Source: Planctomycetales bacterium (GTDB taxonomy: Bacteria > Planctomycetota > Planctomycetia > Pirellulales > S012-138). From it: a DNA stretch of 61,189 nucleotides. Below are positions 18,767-28,500 of this stretch, one piece after another. The notes beneath the pieces were generated by a model that saw only the letters and a program-made list of their open reading frames with translations, ran no database searches and was not told where the DNA came from. Every line of letters starts with the position of its first letter. The stretch's first letter is position 1. The position numbers and the translations under genes were made by a program. The DNA is taken from contig WFOE01000255.1 in NCBI GenBank assembly GCA_015488215.1, positions 1 through 61,189 on the forward strand, in the 5' to 3' direction.

Positions 18767-20863
18767 ATGCTGCACCTTTGCCGCAACCTGTGGCCGCCCA
18801 GGGTCCGCTGGGATTTCGGCCTGGGCCTAGGGCTGGTCGTCGCCCTGGCTCTGGCCCAGGTGGTGGGTTTACACCAGGCCGCTTCGCACCCTTTGGCCCC
18901 CAGACGGATGCATCCGGTCGTTTTTCCCACCGATCACCCCTACGATCCGGACTGGCTGGAAGTGCAATGGCTGCTCAACACCAAATGTTTCGGATGCCAT
19001 CGGCCCGGGACCAAGCAGTCCGACCTGTCCAGCTACGAAGCCCTGCTGCAAGCCCGTACCCAGGACGGCGAACCGGTGGTGGTGCCCTTTGAGCCGGACG
19101 AGTCGCCCCTTTGGCACTACGTAGCCTGGAATCCCCAGGCGGATCCGGACTCCACCGAGTCCGACACGCCGCTAATGCCGCCGGAAATGGAACACTGGCT
19201 CACCGCCGGTCAGCTCCGGGTGCTACGCCGCTGGATTGCCCGCGGAGCGCTGAAATACCGCCTGCCGCCCGGGTGCAAGCCGCGTCCGGTGGAGCTGGAT
19301 TTCCCCTCGGCCAAACAGTGCAAAGCGTGCCACCCGCGGCAGTACGAGCAGTGGTCCCGGTCGATGCACGCCTACGCCCAGCACAGCCCGGTGATGGAAG
19401 CCTTCACCCGCACGCTGCTGGAGCGGACCTCGGGCACGCTGGGCACGTTCTGCACCCGGTGCCATACGCCCATCGGCACCTCGCTCGGCGAAGGGGGCAA
19501 TTTGCCCAACGTGTATCGCTCGCGGCTGTCGATGGAAGGGGTCACCTGTGTCGTGTGCCATCGGATGAAGCAGCGGCACTACAAAAGCAGCGGCCGCCAG
19601 TTCATCCAGCCCGGCGACGTGCTGACGCAGTGCATCTACGGCCCGTTTGAAGACCCGGTACGGGTACCCGGGGACCACCCTTCGCAGGGGCGGCCGTTTA
19701 TCAAAACTTCGGAGTTCTGCGGCACTTGCCACGACGTGATAAGCCCCCAGGGCGTGCGGCTGGAGGAGGCTTTCAGCGAATGGCGCAACTCCCCGGCCGC
19801 CAAGCAGGGAATCACTTGCCAGCACTGCCACATGGGCCCGGTGCCCGGCGTGCCGGTTCCGGACCAGCAGCGCCCGCTGGGCCGTGCGGCCGAAGTGCCG
19901 GGCGTGCCGCCGGAAAAGTTGCCCCTGCGGCGGCTTTCGGACCACTCGTTCGTGGGCCCGGACTACTCGCTGCTGCCCGATACCGAGTTCCCCCACAAAC
20001 TGGACTGGATGTACGAGGTGGACTACCGCCAGCCGGAGCGGCTTACCCCCTACCAGCAAAAAACCCTGGAACAACTGCGGCGCCGCAACCGCCGCGACTT
20101 GGAAATCGCCCGGACGCTGCGCTACCAACTGCTCAAAAACGCTGCCCGGCTGGAGTGGACCTTGCCCCGGCAGGTGAAACCCGGCAGCCGGGTCAAGCTC
20201 CGCGTGGCCGTGCGGAGTTTGTTCTCAGGGCACAACTTTCCCACCGGCTTTACGGCCGAACGGCAACTTTGGGTCCAAGTGGTGGTTCGGGACGGCCAAG
20301 GCCGGGTGGTGTTCCGTTCCGGCGACCTGGATCCCAACGGCGATCTGCGCGACGAGCACAGCTACTTTGTGCAAACGGGCAAACTGCCCGCGGATCACCA
20401 ACTGCTGAACTTCCAGAGCAAGTTCATCGTGCTAGGCGTACGCGGCACCGAGCGGCCGGTCATCCTGGCCGTGAACCGCGATCTGAGCCCGCTGAACATC
20501 CTCCGGCCCGCGGTAGGGATTTCCCAGTCGTTTGGCCGTCCGCAGGTGTTCCGGATCGCCAAGGCGAGTCTGCCTCCGCTGGGGCGAAGGGAACGTGTGT
20601 ACCGCTTCCGCGCCCCGCAGGAATGCGGTCCGCTGGTGGTGGAAGCCCGGTTGTGTTTCCGCCACCTGCCCCCTTCGCTGCTGGACCGGATTGGCATCCC
20701 GCACCTGAAACACCTGCTGGAAGTCGTCGTAATCGACCAGCGTCGGGGAGTAATCCAGGTGGACACGTCCCCGGCGGTTTCGGCGGGGCCCACTCGGTCG
20801 CATCCGGCGGAAGTGGTTCCCCCGCCCCAGAACACGGGGTGGTTCCGGTTCCTCGTTCGTTAG
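18767..20863 (+). CDS. Six-haem c-type cytochrome, membrane-anchored or secreted
   Basis: The 698-residue protein has an N-terminal hydrophobic segment (about residues 16-36) for export, then six CxxCH haem-binding motifs: CFGCH (74), CKACH (185), CTRCH (229), CVVCH (261), CGTCH (318) and CQHCH (351). The first lies in a planctomycete-type cytochrome domain (LLNTKCFGCHRPG...PPEMEHWLTAGQLRVLRRWIARGA); the other five resemble the cytochrome c554/NapC-like multihaem families. The C-terminal half (about 400-698) has no haem motif and looks like beta-sandwich. It should work in periplasmic electron transfer; the redox partner is unknown. The stop is just before the barrel gene, so the two are probably co-transcribed. 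Confidence 0.85.
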   Translation: MLHLCRNLWPPRVRWDFGLGLGLVVALALAQVVGLHQAASHPLAPRRMHPVVFPTDHPYDPDWLEVQWLLNTKCFGCHRPGTKQSDLSSYEALLQARTQDGEPVVVPFEPDESPLWHYVAWNPQADPDSTESDTPLMPPEMEHWLTAGQLRVLRRWIARGALKYRLPPGCKPRPVELDFPSAKQCKACHPRQYEQWSRSMHAYAQHSPVMEAFTRTLLERTSGTLGTFCTRCHTPIGTSLGEGGNLPNVYRSRLSMEGVTCVVCHRMKQRHYKSSGRQFIQPGDVLTQCIYGPFEDPVRVPGDHPSQGRPFIKTSEFCGTCHDVISPQGVRLEEAFSEWRNSPAAKQGITCQHCHMGPVPGVPVPDQQRPLGRAAEVPGVPPEKLPLRRLSDHSFVGPDYSLLPDTEFPHKLDWMYEVDYRQPERLTPYQQKTLEQLRRRNRRDLEIARTLRYQLLKNAARLEWTLPRQVKPGSRVKLRVAVRSLFSGHNFPTGFTAERQLWVQVVVRDGQGRVVFRSGDLDPNGDLRDEHSYFVQTGKLPADHQLLNFQSKFIVLGVRGTERPVILAVNRDLSPLNILRPAVGISQSFGRPQVFRIAKASLPPLGRRERVYRFRAPQECGPLVVEARLCFRHLPPSLLDRIGIPHLKHLLEVVVIDQRRGVIQVDTSPAVSAGPTRSHPAEVVPPPQNTGWFRFLVR

Positions 20864-20881
20864 GGTTTGCCAGGGCGAGCA

Positions 20882-22690
20882 TTGTCCCCCATCGACTGGT
20901 TCCGCGATGAAGCGCGGCGGCACTTGCTGGCCGCCGTGGCGGTGGTAGCAGTGTGGGCTGCCGCCGGGGGGGTACTCTGCGCGCAAAGCGGTTCCGGCGT
21001 CCGTCGGCCTCCCGCCGGAAAAACGTCCGCCCCGACCGGAGCGGTTGCCTTACGGCGTTTGCCTCCGGTGAATCCGTCCCAGCCGGTTCGCCTGCCGCCG
21101 GTCGGTCCTCCCCAGGCGGTTCGCCTGCCGCCGGTCGATCCGCCTCGGGAGGGGCGCCTGCCCCGGGTAGCCGCTTCTCCCACCCGCAGTTTGTCCGCAG
21201 CGGGCGAATCGGCGCCGGTAGCGCCGCAGGCGAAGCGGTTACATTCCGCCGAGGCTGCTCCGCCCCCTGAGGCCGACACGCCGGTGCGGTTTCCCGACTT
21301 GCCGCCCGATCCGAGACAGGACCAGTTGCCGCCGCTCCCTCCCCTGGAGCAAGAGCTTTGGCACCACGGCGGCTCTTATCTTTATCAGCCGGAAGGGGAT
21401 CGTCTGGGGCTGCAAGGGCCGCAAGTGGTCCCGTTCGACTACCTGCGGCTGCCGCCCGGGTTTATCAAGCCCCGGCCGGTGGAACTTGGGGCCGAATTCC
21501 TGGGCGCCGACCCGGTGCGCCCTTCGCCCTGGAAGTGGTTCGGGGCCACCGGCTACCACTGGGAGCCGCGTTTTGTGGCTTACGGCACCTACCGGCTGCT
21601 GGGCATCGCCTGGGAAAGCAACGACCGGCGGCAAGATTTGCTCGGGCACCAATTGTTGCTGGAAACCGACCTGCGCCTGACCGGCACCGAACGGCTGCAC
21701 GTGCAGTTCGTCCCCCTGGGGACCAAGGCTTCCGGTGGCTCCTATTACCAGTTCAGCGACCCGGAAGGCTACGTCGATAACGCGACCGCCGTGCCGGATC
21801 GGTACTGGTTCGAGATGGAACTGGAAAGCGTGTTGGGCCACTGGTGGCGGGGAACGCCGGTGCCCAAGGACATCAACGTGGCCTTCGGGATGGTGCCGTT
21901 GCTGCTGCACAACGCCCTGCTGGTCAACGACGACATGCTGGGCGTGGTGGTGAGCAAAAACACGCTGGTGGCCGAGCCCTGGAGCAACCTGAACCTGATG
22001 GGCTTCGCCTTCCTGGACGACGTGGACGGCCAGCCCGGCCTGTCGGCCGATTTGTACGGGCTGCACGCTTCGATGGACCTGCGGGGACATTTTCTGGAAG
22101 TTTCCTACCTGTATTCCAATCCCCGGCGGGTCCGAGGCCGGGATGCCCAATTCCTGGCCGCAAGCTACACCCGGTTCTGGGGGCTGTGGACCGCGGCGGT
22201 GCGGGTAATGCACAAAGGAGGGGACCGAGCCGGACGCGGCCCCGGCCAGCTTTACGCCCTGGAGCTGTTGCGCAAACACCGCTTCGCCGGCGGATGGCTC
22301 CCTGCGGCCGGAATCAAAAGCTGCGTCTGGTACGGGACGGCCTTCCGCAGCACCGGGGGGTGGAACTCGGCCGCTTCCGGGACGTTCAACCGGCTGACCA
22401 TCTCGTTCGAGCTGGACCCGCTTGTTTCCATCGCCGCCTCGCCTGCGCCGCAGGATTCCTACGGGGTAGCCCTGGGCGTGCAACTGTTCGGCGACGACGA
22501 AAACTGGGCCCTGGTGCCCGAGGTGGCCTGGCAGCGCCCCCAAGGGAACGACGTACTGGGGGGCAGCCTAACCTGGTGGCTCAAAACCGGCCGCCGGACG
22601 TATTTCCAACTCCAGGGCATCTATACCGACGGGGAAGGTTCGCTGTTTGACCGCCGCGGCGTGCTGGGCACGTTTTTTATTGTGTTCTAG
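20882..22690 (+). CDS. Outer-membrane beta-barrel (porin-like) protein with Pro-rich N-terminus
   Basis: About 602 residues. A signal sequence (RRHLLAAVAVVAVWAAAGGVLCAQ) is followed by a Pro/Arg-rich low-complexity region of about 90 residues with three near repeats of PVRLPPV. From about residue 130 the sequence alternates hydrophobic and polar residues, rich in Tyr and Trp, and ends in Phe (FFIVF), all typical of outer-membrane barrels. The start is uncertain: TTG at 20882 has AGGG seven bases upstream, TTG at 20867 does not, and no ATG fits the frame. It begins within 20 bases of the cytochrome stop. The family was not recognised; a channel or electron-conduit role is inference. Confidence 0.7.
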   Translation: MSPIDWFRDEARRHLLAAVAVVAVWAAAGGVLCAQSGSGVRRPPAGKTSAPTGAVALRRLPPVNPSQPVRLPPVGPPQAVRLPPVDPPREGRLPRVAASPTRSLSAAGESAPVAPQAKRLHSAEAAPPPEADTPVRFPDLPPDPRQDQLPPLPPLEQELWHHGGSYLYQPEGDRLGLQGPQVVPFDYLRLPPGFIKPRPVELGAEFLGADPVRPSPWKWFGATGYHWEPRFVAYGTYRLLGIAWESNDRRQDLLGHQLLLETDLRLTGTERLHVQFVPLGTKASGGSYYQFSDPEGYVDNATAVPDRYWFEMELESVLGHWWRGTPVPKDINVAFGMVPLLLHNALLVNDDMLGVVVSKNTLVAEPWSNLNLMGFAFLDDVDGQPGLSADLYGLHASMDLRGHFLEVSYLYSNPRRVRGRDAQFLAASYTRFWGLWTAAVRVMHKGGDRAGRGPGQLYALELLRKHRFAGGWLPAAGIKSCVWYGTAFRSTGGWNSAASGTFNRLTISFELDPLVSIAASPAPQDSYGVALGVQLFGDDENWALVPEVAWQRPQGNDVLGGSLTWWLKTGRRTYFQLQGIYTDGEGSLFDRRGVLGTFFIVF

Positions 22691-23528
22691 GTGTTCTAGT
22701 TTTTGTGTGTTCTAAGGCCGAAAGCCGGGAAGAACCAGCGTTTTCGCCGATATTCCCATCCCGATGCGAAAACGCCCGCGCAAGAGTTTCCCACCCGACG
22801 CAAGAACAAGCACAATTCTCGCACGCGGCGAGCCCCAGACCTCCGTCGGTGCAGGATGGCACGGCCGCCGGCGACTGGGGACTTCCGCTCCAGGGCTCGC
22901 CGGGCGGGAGTCGGCTGGCGGTTTGCGCCGTGCGCTGTTGCGCAAGGAGCTACTGCTCCGAGGCGAAAACCAGCCCCAATTCCCGACAAGCAACACGACA
23001 ATCACACCCGCAATCTTGCCGAAGCGCGTAGCGACCAATCGCCGCGAGTTCCCAGCACGCCAAGACACAAAACGCAAAACCCAAGCACCTCTTTCGTCCG
23101 CGTTGGCCACAATCTTGTAGAATCGTCTGTCGGCATACTCAAAAACTATGGCTATTGGCTAGCCCCATCGCTTCCGGCCGTCTCTCCCCGGCAAAAACCC
23201 AGCAGCATCAACACAGGTTCCGTAGCCACTCTAATTTTTCAGCTCCCGGTCCGGTTTCCTCGCCACCGGATGGCGCGAAACTCGATTGGCTTACTGAAGC
23301 GGTGCCTTCAGTTGCTTTTTTGACTCTAATGAATGCTTTGGTGTCATCTTATTGTTGGCGCTTGGAGGTGCTAGCGGCTCGGCCAATTCCCTCCGCTTTT
23401 CGTAAACCCCTTCTGCAAAACGTGTTATAAGGAAAGAGCACGTTCGCGCACCGCTTTGGCATGGAATGTGCCCCTGTTTTTGACTACAACTTTCGCTCCA
23501 ACAACGTTCCCACGGAGGTCAGCAAGCC
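22691..23528. repeat. Long intergenic region with dispersed repeat, copy 2
   Basis: The left half (about 22780-22960) holds a copy of the dispersed repeat in reverse orientation. The segment GCGCCGTGCGCTGTTGCGC near 22926 is the reverse complement of a segment found at 39.99 and 59.68 kb, beside GGAGCTACTGCTCC. The right half (23060-23520) is AT-richer. No coding frame is credible. Near 23458 there is TTGGCATGGAATGTGCC, weakly like a sigma-54 element, about 60 bases before the small ORF at 23529. Confidence 0.5.
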
Positions 23529-23621
23529 ATGTTGTGGATTTTTGGTCTGATGAGCTTGGGCACGGTGGCCGCGTTGGTTTCGGTGGCGGTGGCCTGCCGC
23601 CCGCTGGCCTCTTCGGTCTAG
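23529..23621 (+). CDS. Possible 30-residue single-span membrane peptide
   Basis: An ATG at 23529 opens a 30-codon frame ending in TAG. The product starts MLWIFGLMSLGTVAALVSVA and is hydrophobic over residues 2-22, so it would form one membrane helix with a short CRPLASSV tail. GGAGG lies ten bases upstream. No homologue is recognised. It stands alone, convergent with cdd, whose stop is ten bases away. The good ribosome site and clean hydrophobic pattern argue for a real peptide; chance cannot be excluded. Confidence 0.45.
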   Translation: MLWIFGLMSLGTVAALVSVAVACRPLASSV

Positions 23622-23631
23622 GGGCTTCGGC

Positions 23632-24036
23632 CTAGGACTGCGGCGGCGGAGCATCCAGGCGGAACGTGCCCGGCAGCAGCTCTTCGATGGTGGCCGTTTG
23701 GTGAATCTGGGGCTCTTCGGCCTCTACGGCGGCGACGATCAGGCCGGGAGCCAGTTCGGCCAGCACCTGCCGACACGCCCCGCAGGGCCAGTGGCCGCCG
23801 ACGGAGGCCACAACCAGCTTACTGAATCCACTGGCTCCGGCTGCCACGGCAGAAAAAATCGCCACGCGTTCGGCGCAGACTGTCAGCCCGTAGGATGCAC
23901 TTTCCACGTTGCAGCCACACCAGATGCGGCCTTGGGCGTCTTCCAGGGCCGCTCCCACGGCAAAGCGACTGTAGGGAGCGTAGGCCCGCTTGCGAGCCTC
24001 GCAGGCCCGGGCGACAAGTTCTTGCCAGCGGTTCAT
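23632..24036 (-). CDS. cdd: Cytidine deaminase
   Basis: The enzyme converts (deoxy)cytidine to (deoxy)uridine in pyrimidine salvage. The 134-residue length is that of the tetrameric class. Zinc ligands are Cys54 in TVCAERVAIF (with Glu56 as proton shuttle), Cys85 and Cys88 in WPCGACRQVLAE. The PYSRFAVGAAL region is also typical. Its start codon overlaps the stop of the phosphorylase gene by four bases, so the pair is coupled. Confidence 0.95.
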   Translation of the reverse strand: MNRWQELVARACEARKRAYAPYSRFAVGAALEDAQGRIWCGCNVESASYGLTVCAERVAIFSAVAAGASGFSKLVVASVGGHWPCGACRQVLAELAPGLIVAAVEAEEPQIHQTATIEELLPGTFRLDAPPPQS

Positions 24037-25355
24037 GGGCTGGGCTCCTGGCGGTGAACGAAGGTTACAAGCGGCACTTTGGCCGGGGGAATCTCATCCA
24101 GCACGAAGGCTTTTTCGAGCTCGGGCACCACTTGCTCAAACCGCTCCGGTGGAGCGAACACCCTCACCAGGGGCATGCCGCGGCGAACACGGTCCCCCAG
24201 CCGCACGCGCATCTCCAGGCCCACGCTGTGGTCGATTGGTTCGCCCAGTCGGGTGCGGCCTCCGCCCAACCGGGCGATTAGCTCCCCCAGCAGCCGGGTA
24301 TCGATTCGCACCAGGTAGCCTTCGGCCGGAGAGCACCACTGGTTGACCGGGGCCACAGGTAGCGGCCGTTCCAGGTCGCCCCCTTGGGCGCGCACCATGC
24401 GGGCAAATACTTCGTACCCCTGGCCCGACTGCCACGCTTGTTTGAGCCGGGCCTGGGCCGAGGGCAAATCGGGTTCCATCCGGGCCAGCACCAGCGCTTC
24501 GGCTCCCAGGGCCAGCACCAACTGCACCAGGTCCGGCGGTCCCTGGCCGCGGAGGGTTTCCACCGCTTCAATCACTTCGACCGAACAGCCCGCTTTGAGC
24601 CCCAGCGGTTGGTTCATGCTGGTAACCAGGGCCGAAGCAGGCAAGCCACACTCGGCGGCCACCTGGATGAGAAAACGAGCCAGGCGGCGGGCCTGCGGGA
24701 GCGATTGCATGAAGGCCCCCGTACCCCACTTCACGTCCAGCACCAGGGCCTGGAGCCCTTCGGCCAGTTTCTTGCTCAGGATGCTGGCCACAATCAACGG
24801 CAGCGATTCGACGGTGGCCGTGGCGTCGCGAAGGGCGTAGAGCTTGCGATCCGCCGGTACCAGCTCGCGGCTCTGCGCGGCGATAACACAGCCGGTTTCG
24901 GCCAGCACGCGGCGGATTTGGTCCAGGCTCAGCTCGGTTCGCAGGCCGGGAATCGCCTCCAGTTTGTCCAGCGTGCCGCCGGTAAAGCCCAGGCCGCGGC
25001 CGGAGATCATCGGCACTTCGGCCCCACAGGCGGCAAGCAACGGGGCCAACACCAGCGACACCTTGTCGCCCACTCCGCCGGTGGAGTGTTTGTCCACCCG
25101 GGGTTTGCCGCTGCCGGTTTCCGGCACCCGCGAGCCGCTCTCCAGCATGGCCTGGGTCAGCCAGAGAGTCTCCTCGGCGTCCAGCCCATTGATAAACGCC
25201 GCCATCGTCCAGGCGGCCATCTGGTACTCCGGCACCTGGTCCCTGGCGTACAGGTCCATCAGCTTGCGCAGTTGTTCCCGGGTCATCCGCTGCCGGTCGC
25301 GTTTGGCGCGGATCCACTCAAGGACCTGGGCATGAACATCGCTGGAAGCGTTCAC
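24033..25355 (-). CDS. deoA: Pyrimidine-nucleoside (thymidine) phosphorylase
   Basis: The enzyme splits pyrimidine nucleosides with phosphate into base and (deoxy)ribose 1-phosphate. The 440 residues show KHSTGGVGDKVSLVLAPLLAACG, the family signature SGRGLGFTGGTLDKLEAIPG, KWGTGAFMQSLPQARRLA, and a C-terminal PYNP domain (IDHSVGLEMRVRLGDRVRRGMPLVRV). The start is a GTG at 25355. Sequence alone does not settle whether it prefers thymidine or both uridine and thymidine. With cdd it forms a two-gene salvage operon. Confidence 0.93.
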   Translation of the reverse strand: MNASSDVHAQVLEWIRAKRDRQRMTREQLRKLMDLYARDQVPEYQMAAWTMAAFINGLDAEETLWLTQAMLESGSRVPETGSGKPRVDKHSTGGVGDKVSLVLAPLLAACGAEVPMISGRGLGFTGGTLDKLEAIPGLRTELSLDQIRRVLAETGCVIAAQSRELVPADRKLYALRDATATVESLPLIVASILSKKLAEGLQALVLDVKWGTGAFMQSLPQARRLARFLIQVAAECGLPASALVTSMNQPLGLKAGCSVEVIEAVETLRGQGPPDLVQLVLALGAEALVLARMEPDLPSAQARLKQAWQSGQGYEVFARMVRAQGGDLERPLPVAPVNQWCSPAEGYLVRIDTRLLGELIARLGGGRTRLGEPIDHSVGLEMRVRLGDRVRRGMPLVRVFAPPERFEQVVPELEKAFVLDEIPPAKVPLVTFVHRQEPSP

Positions 25356-25573
25356 GGTGCGGTTTCTCTCGCGATTGATAGAACAAACCGGACGGAAAAC
25401 CGGAATCGGCGGAGTGGTCTCGGGGAACCAGCCGCCGGCGAGCCCGTGATTTTAGCCCACGTGTTTTTCCCGGCACCAGTACCCCAAAGCGTTCCATGTG
25501 CTGGAATGAGGACAGCCGCTTGCGGCGACGTTTGCGAGCGGCTGGACCGGGGCTGCCCGTTCCCGTTGCGGGC
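25356..25573. other. Intergenic region upstream of deoA
   Basis: These 218 bases lie between the end of the giant-protein gene and the start of deoA on the same strand. The deoA-cdd promoter probably lies here. No gene is seen. Confidence 0.35.
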
Positions 25574-28500
25574 TTATTCGCCTCCGGCCACCACCTGCGG
25601 CCGGTAGAGCGGCAAGTGCCGGTAATAGACTTCCAGGATGAGCAGATGCATGGCCGTTACGTAGATGCGGCCCCCTTCGGCTCCCCAGCGGTCGGGCAGT
25701 CGGCCCAGCGGGTCCCAACTTCCGGCCAGAGGGCCTTCCTGCACCTGAGTGTTTACCAACAGTGCCCGCTGGCGGCGGTTCCAGCGGTCCCAATGCTCGC
25801 CCCCGGCGTGGAACATCACCTGCGTGGCGTAGTACCAGTAGTAGGTGTCCCGCTGCAATCGTCCGGGAGAGCCGAAGCTGGGCAGGTTGCGGCCCAGGTA
25901 TCGGGCTCCGCGTTGGATCATGGTGCTTTGGGGCGAAGTGCCCAGGTAAAGCTGCATCAGCAGGGCTTCGGCCGTCATGGCCCGACTGGGCGTGCGCTGG
26001 TGCTGGTAGCGAGCCTTGGGCCGATAGACATACAGGGCCACGTCCTCCGGCCACTGGGCCTGTTGCAGCCAGGTGCGTAGCCGGGAATAAACCTCCTCGG
26101 GTACGTTCAGCCCGGCCATCTCCGCGCTTTTCAGCGCCATGAGTTGCCAGCCGCTGACGGAAGTGTCGGTGCCTACCCTCGGGGCATAGCGCCAACCGCC
26201 CAAGGTCGGATGCTGCGCGGCGACGATAAAGTCCACGGCTCGCTGCGCCGGGCGGCGAAGCTGCGGGTCCTGGGTCATTCCGTAGGCTTCGCACAAGGCG
26301 ATGGCCGCAATCCCGTGGCTGTAAAGCCAGGCGTACCGCGACCCGCCGGTGAACAGATCCCCGTTGGGCTTCTGGCGTTCGACCAGCCACTTCAGCCCCG
26401 CGGCGACTTCTTGCCGGTACTTGCCCTGCTGGTGGGTGTAGCCTGCGCCCAGGAACGCAAGCAGGGCCAATCCGGTGGCGGCGGTGTCCGATTGCATGCG
26501 GCCAAGCCCCACGCCGGGCGGGTAGCCCTTGCCCTGGGCAAACCGGTGCAGGCTCCAGCTTCCGTCGGGCATCTGGTGTCGGGCCAGAAAGGCCAGACCG
26601 GCTTCGACGGCTTTTTCGGTCTGGGGCGAGCCGCCGCGACTTTGGGCCACTTGCCCCCGCCGCCGCGGATCCCGGCCGCGGAACGCCGGGGCGGGGATGG
26701 CTTCCACCTCGGGAGCCAGTTCCACGTCGGCCAGCGGAGCCCGCTCCAAACGGAACCGGTGCGAGGTAGTAGCCACGGTCGATGCGTCGGGTCGGGCCCG
26801 ATCCAGCGGCAGTCCCAACTCACCGGGCCGGTCCAGCGCCACCCCGGGGGTGCCTTCTCGGGCCACTACGTCCACGGCCAGGTGGTCTTCCCGATGCCTT
26901 CGCATCCCGGCCGCTTGTGTGTTCGGCGTCCCCGAGGAGGCCATTTGGCTCAGCTCCTGCGGGACCGGGCCCAGCTCCTCGGCGTTGATTTCGGCCGTGA
27001 TGTACCCGGTGCCAGTGCTTCTGGCCAGCGTGGTCCCTTGCCGGGAACCGCCGGAAAGCAGCGGGCGTCCCTCCCGGCGTGTTCCTCCCTGGGGCGAAGC
27101 GCTGCCGGGGGCCGCCGTAACCGCCGCGCTTGGCTCGTCCCCTTGGGCGGCTAGGGTTCCCGATACACCTGCTGCCGCTCCGCTGCGGCGAGCCAAAGTG
27201 CTTGCTGCCGCGGTCGGGTCAGCCGGGGGCCCAGTCGCCGCGGCCCCGCTGCTCTGGCCCGGGGGGCCTGCCAACTGGGCGGCTTTTAGCCCAGGAAGTC
27301 CCACACCGGGCAGGGTGCTGGCTCGGGCCAATCGAGCACCGGCGTTTCTGTTGGTTCCGGGGCTGCCGTCCGAAGTTGCCCCCTGAGTGCTACGCTGAGC
27401 CGCCGGACCGCCGGGGGAACCGGCCCCAAGAGCCACACCGGGTGCCGGTTCGTCCGATTGAGTCGCCTCCGGCTGGGCTGCCGTGCCACGGGCCAGACGC
27501 CCCGGGGCCGAACCGCCACCGGGAGACTGAGCCTGCGGCCTGCGCGGGCTGGCCCCGCTGCCCTGCCCTCCCGGGGCGTTTGCTTGGGCCAGCGCAGCTT
27601 GCGGCCCGGCAACCGCACCGCCGGCGGCTGCCGTGTTTCGGGCCAGGGCAATCCCGGCCCGGGAGCCGACCCGGGGGGTTGCCTCTCCGGAGCCAGAGCT
27701 ACGCGAAACGGCCGCTTGGCCGGCCGATCCTGTTTGCGGATTGCCGCTTTCCCCGACCGAAGCGGCCAACTGGGCCGCAGCTCCACCGGATGAGGAGGTC
27801 GCCTGGCGTCGGGCTCCTGTGGCCGGGGCCCCCGAACCGGCAAACGCGGCGGCCGGATTGGACTCTTTGCCCGTGGCCAGCGCCGCCAACGCGGCTTGGG
27901 ACTGGGGAGCCGCTTGTCCGGCGGCGGCTTGCCGGCTCAGGCGAGCCAGGCGTCCCCCAACGCTTCCCACCGTGGGGGCACGGCCGCTTCTGGTCCGGGA
28001 GCCGCTTGCTGCCGAAGCCCCCAGGGCTTCAGTCGCGGCGGCGGGAGCCCCCTGGGGACTTTGTGTTCCCGAAACGGCTGCCGCGGCCCCTTGGCGGCTG
28101 GCCAGACGCGGAGCCGAGGTGCTGCTTGGTCCGGCTGATTGCGCGGCCGCAGAGGCGCTAGTCCCGGAGCGTGTCGCCCCTTGGGCGGGCAAGGCGGCCG
28201 CTTGGGCCTGGGCCACCGCACCGATTCCCCCGGCCTGAGCCCGCTGCAACGCCACGCGCCGCGGCGAGCGATTACCCGGCTGCGCAGCAGCCGCGGGGGT
28301 TCTTCGCGTAGCCGCCGAAGCAGTTACCGCTCCCGGGGCCGGTCCGGGGGCGGCTTCCGCACCGGCCAGCGTTCCGGTCAGAGGAGTCGCTGGGCCGGTG
28401 GTCGCGCTGCGGCGAGGAGCGTTTCGGCCAAGCGAAGCGACTGCTCGGGCCGCCTGATTGGTCCGGGCGGCGGCCACGGCGGCCTGCTCTGCACGCGGAG

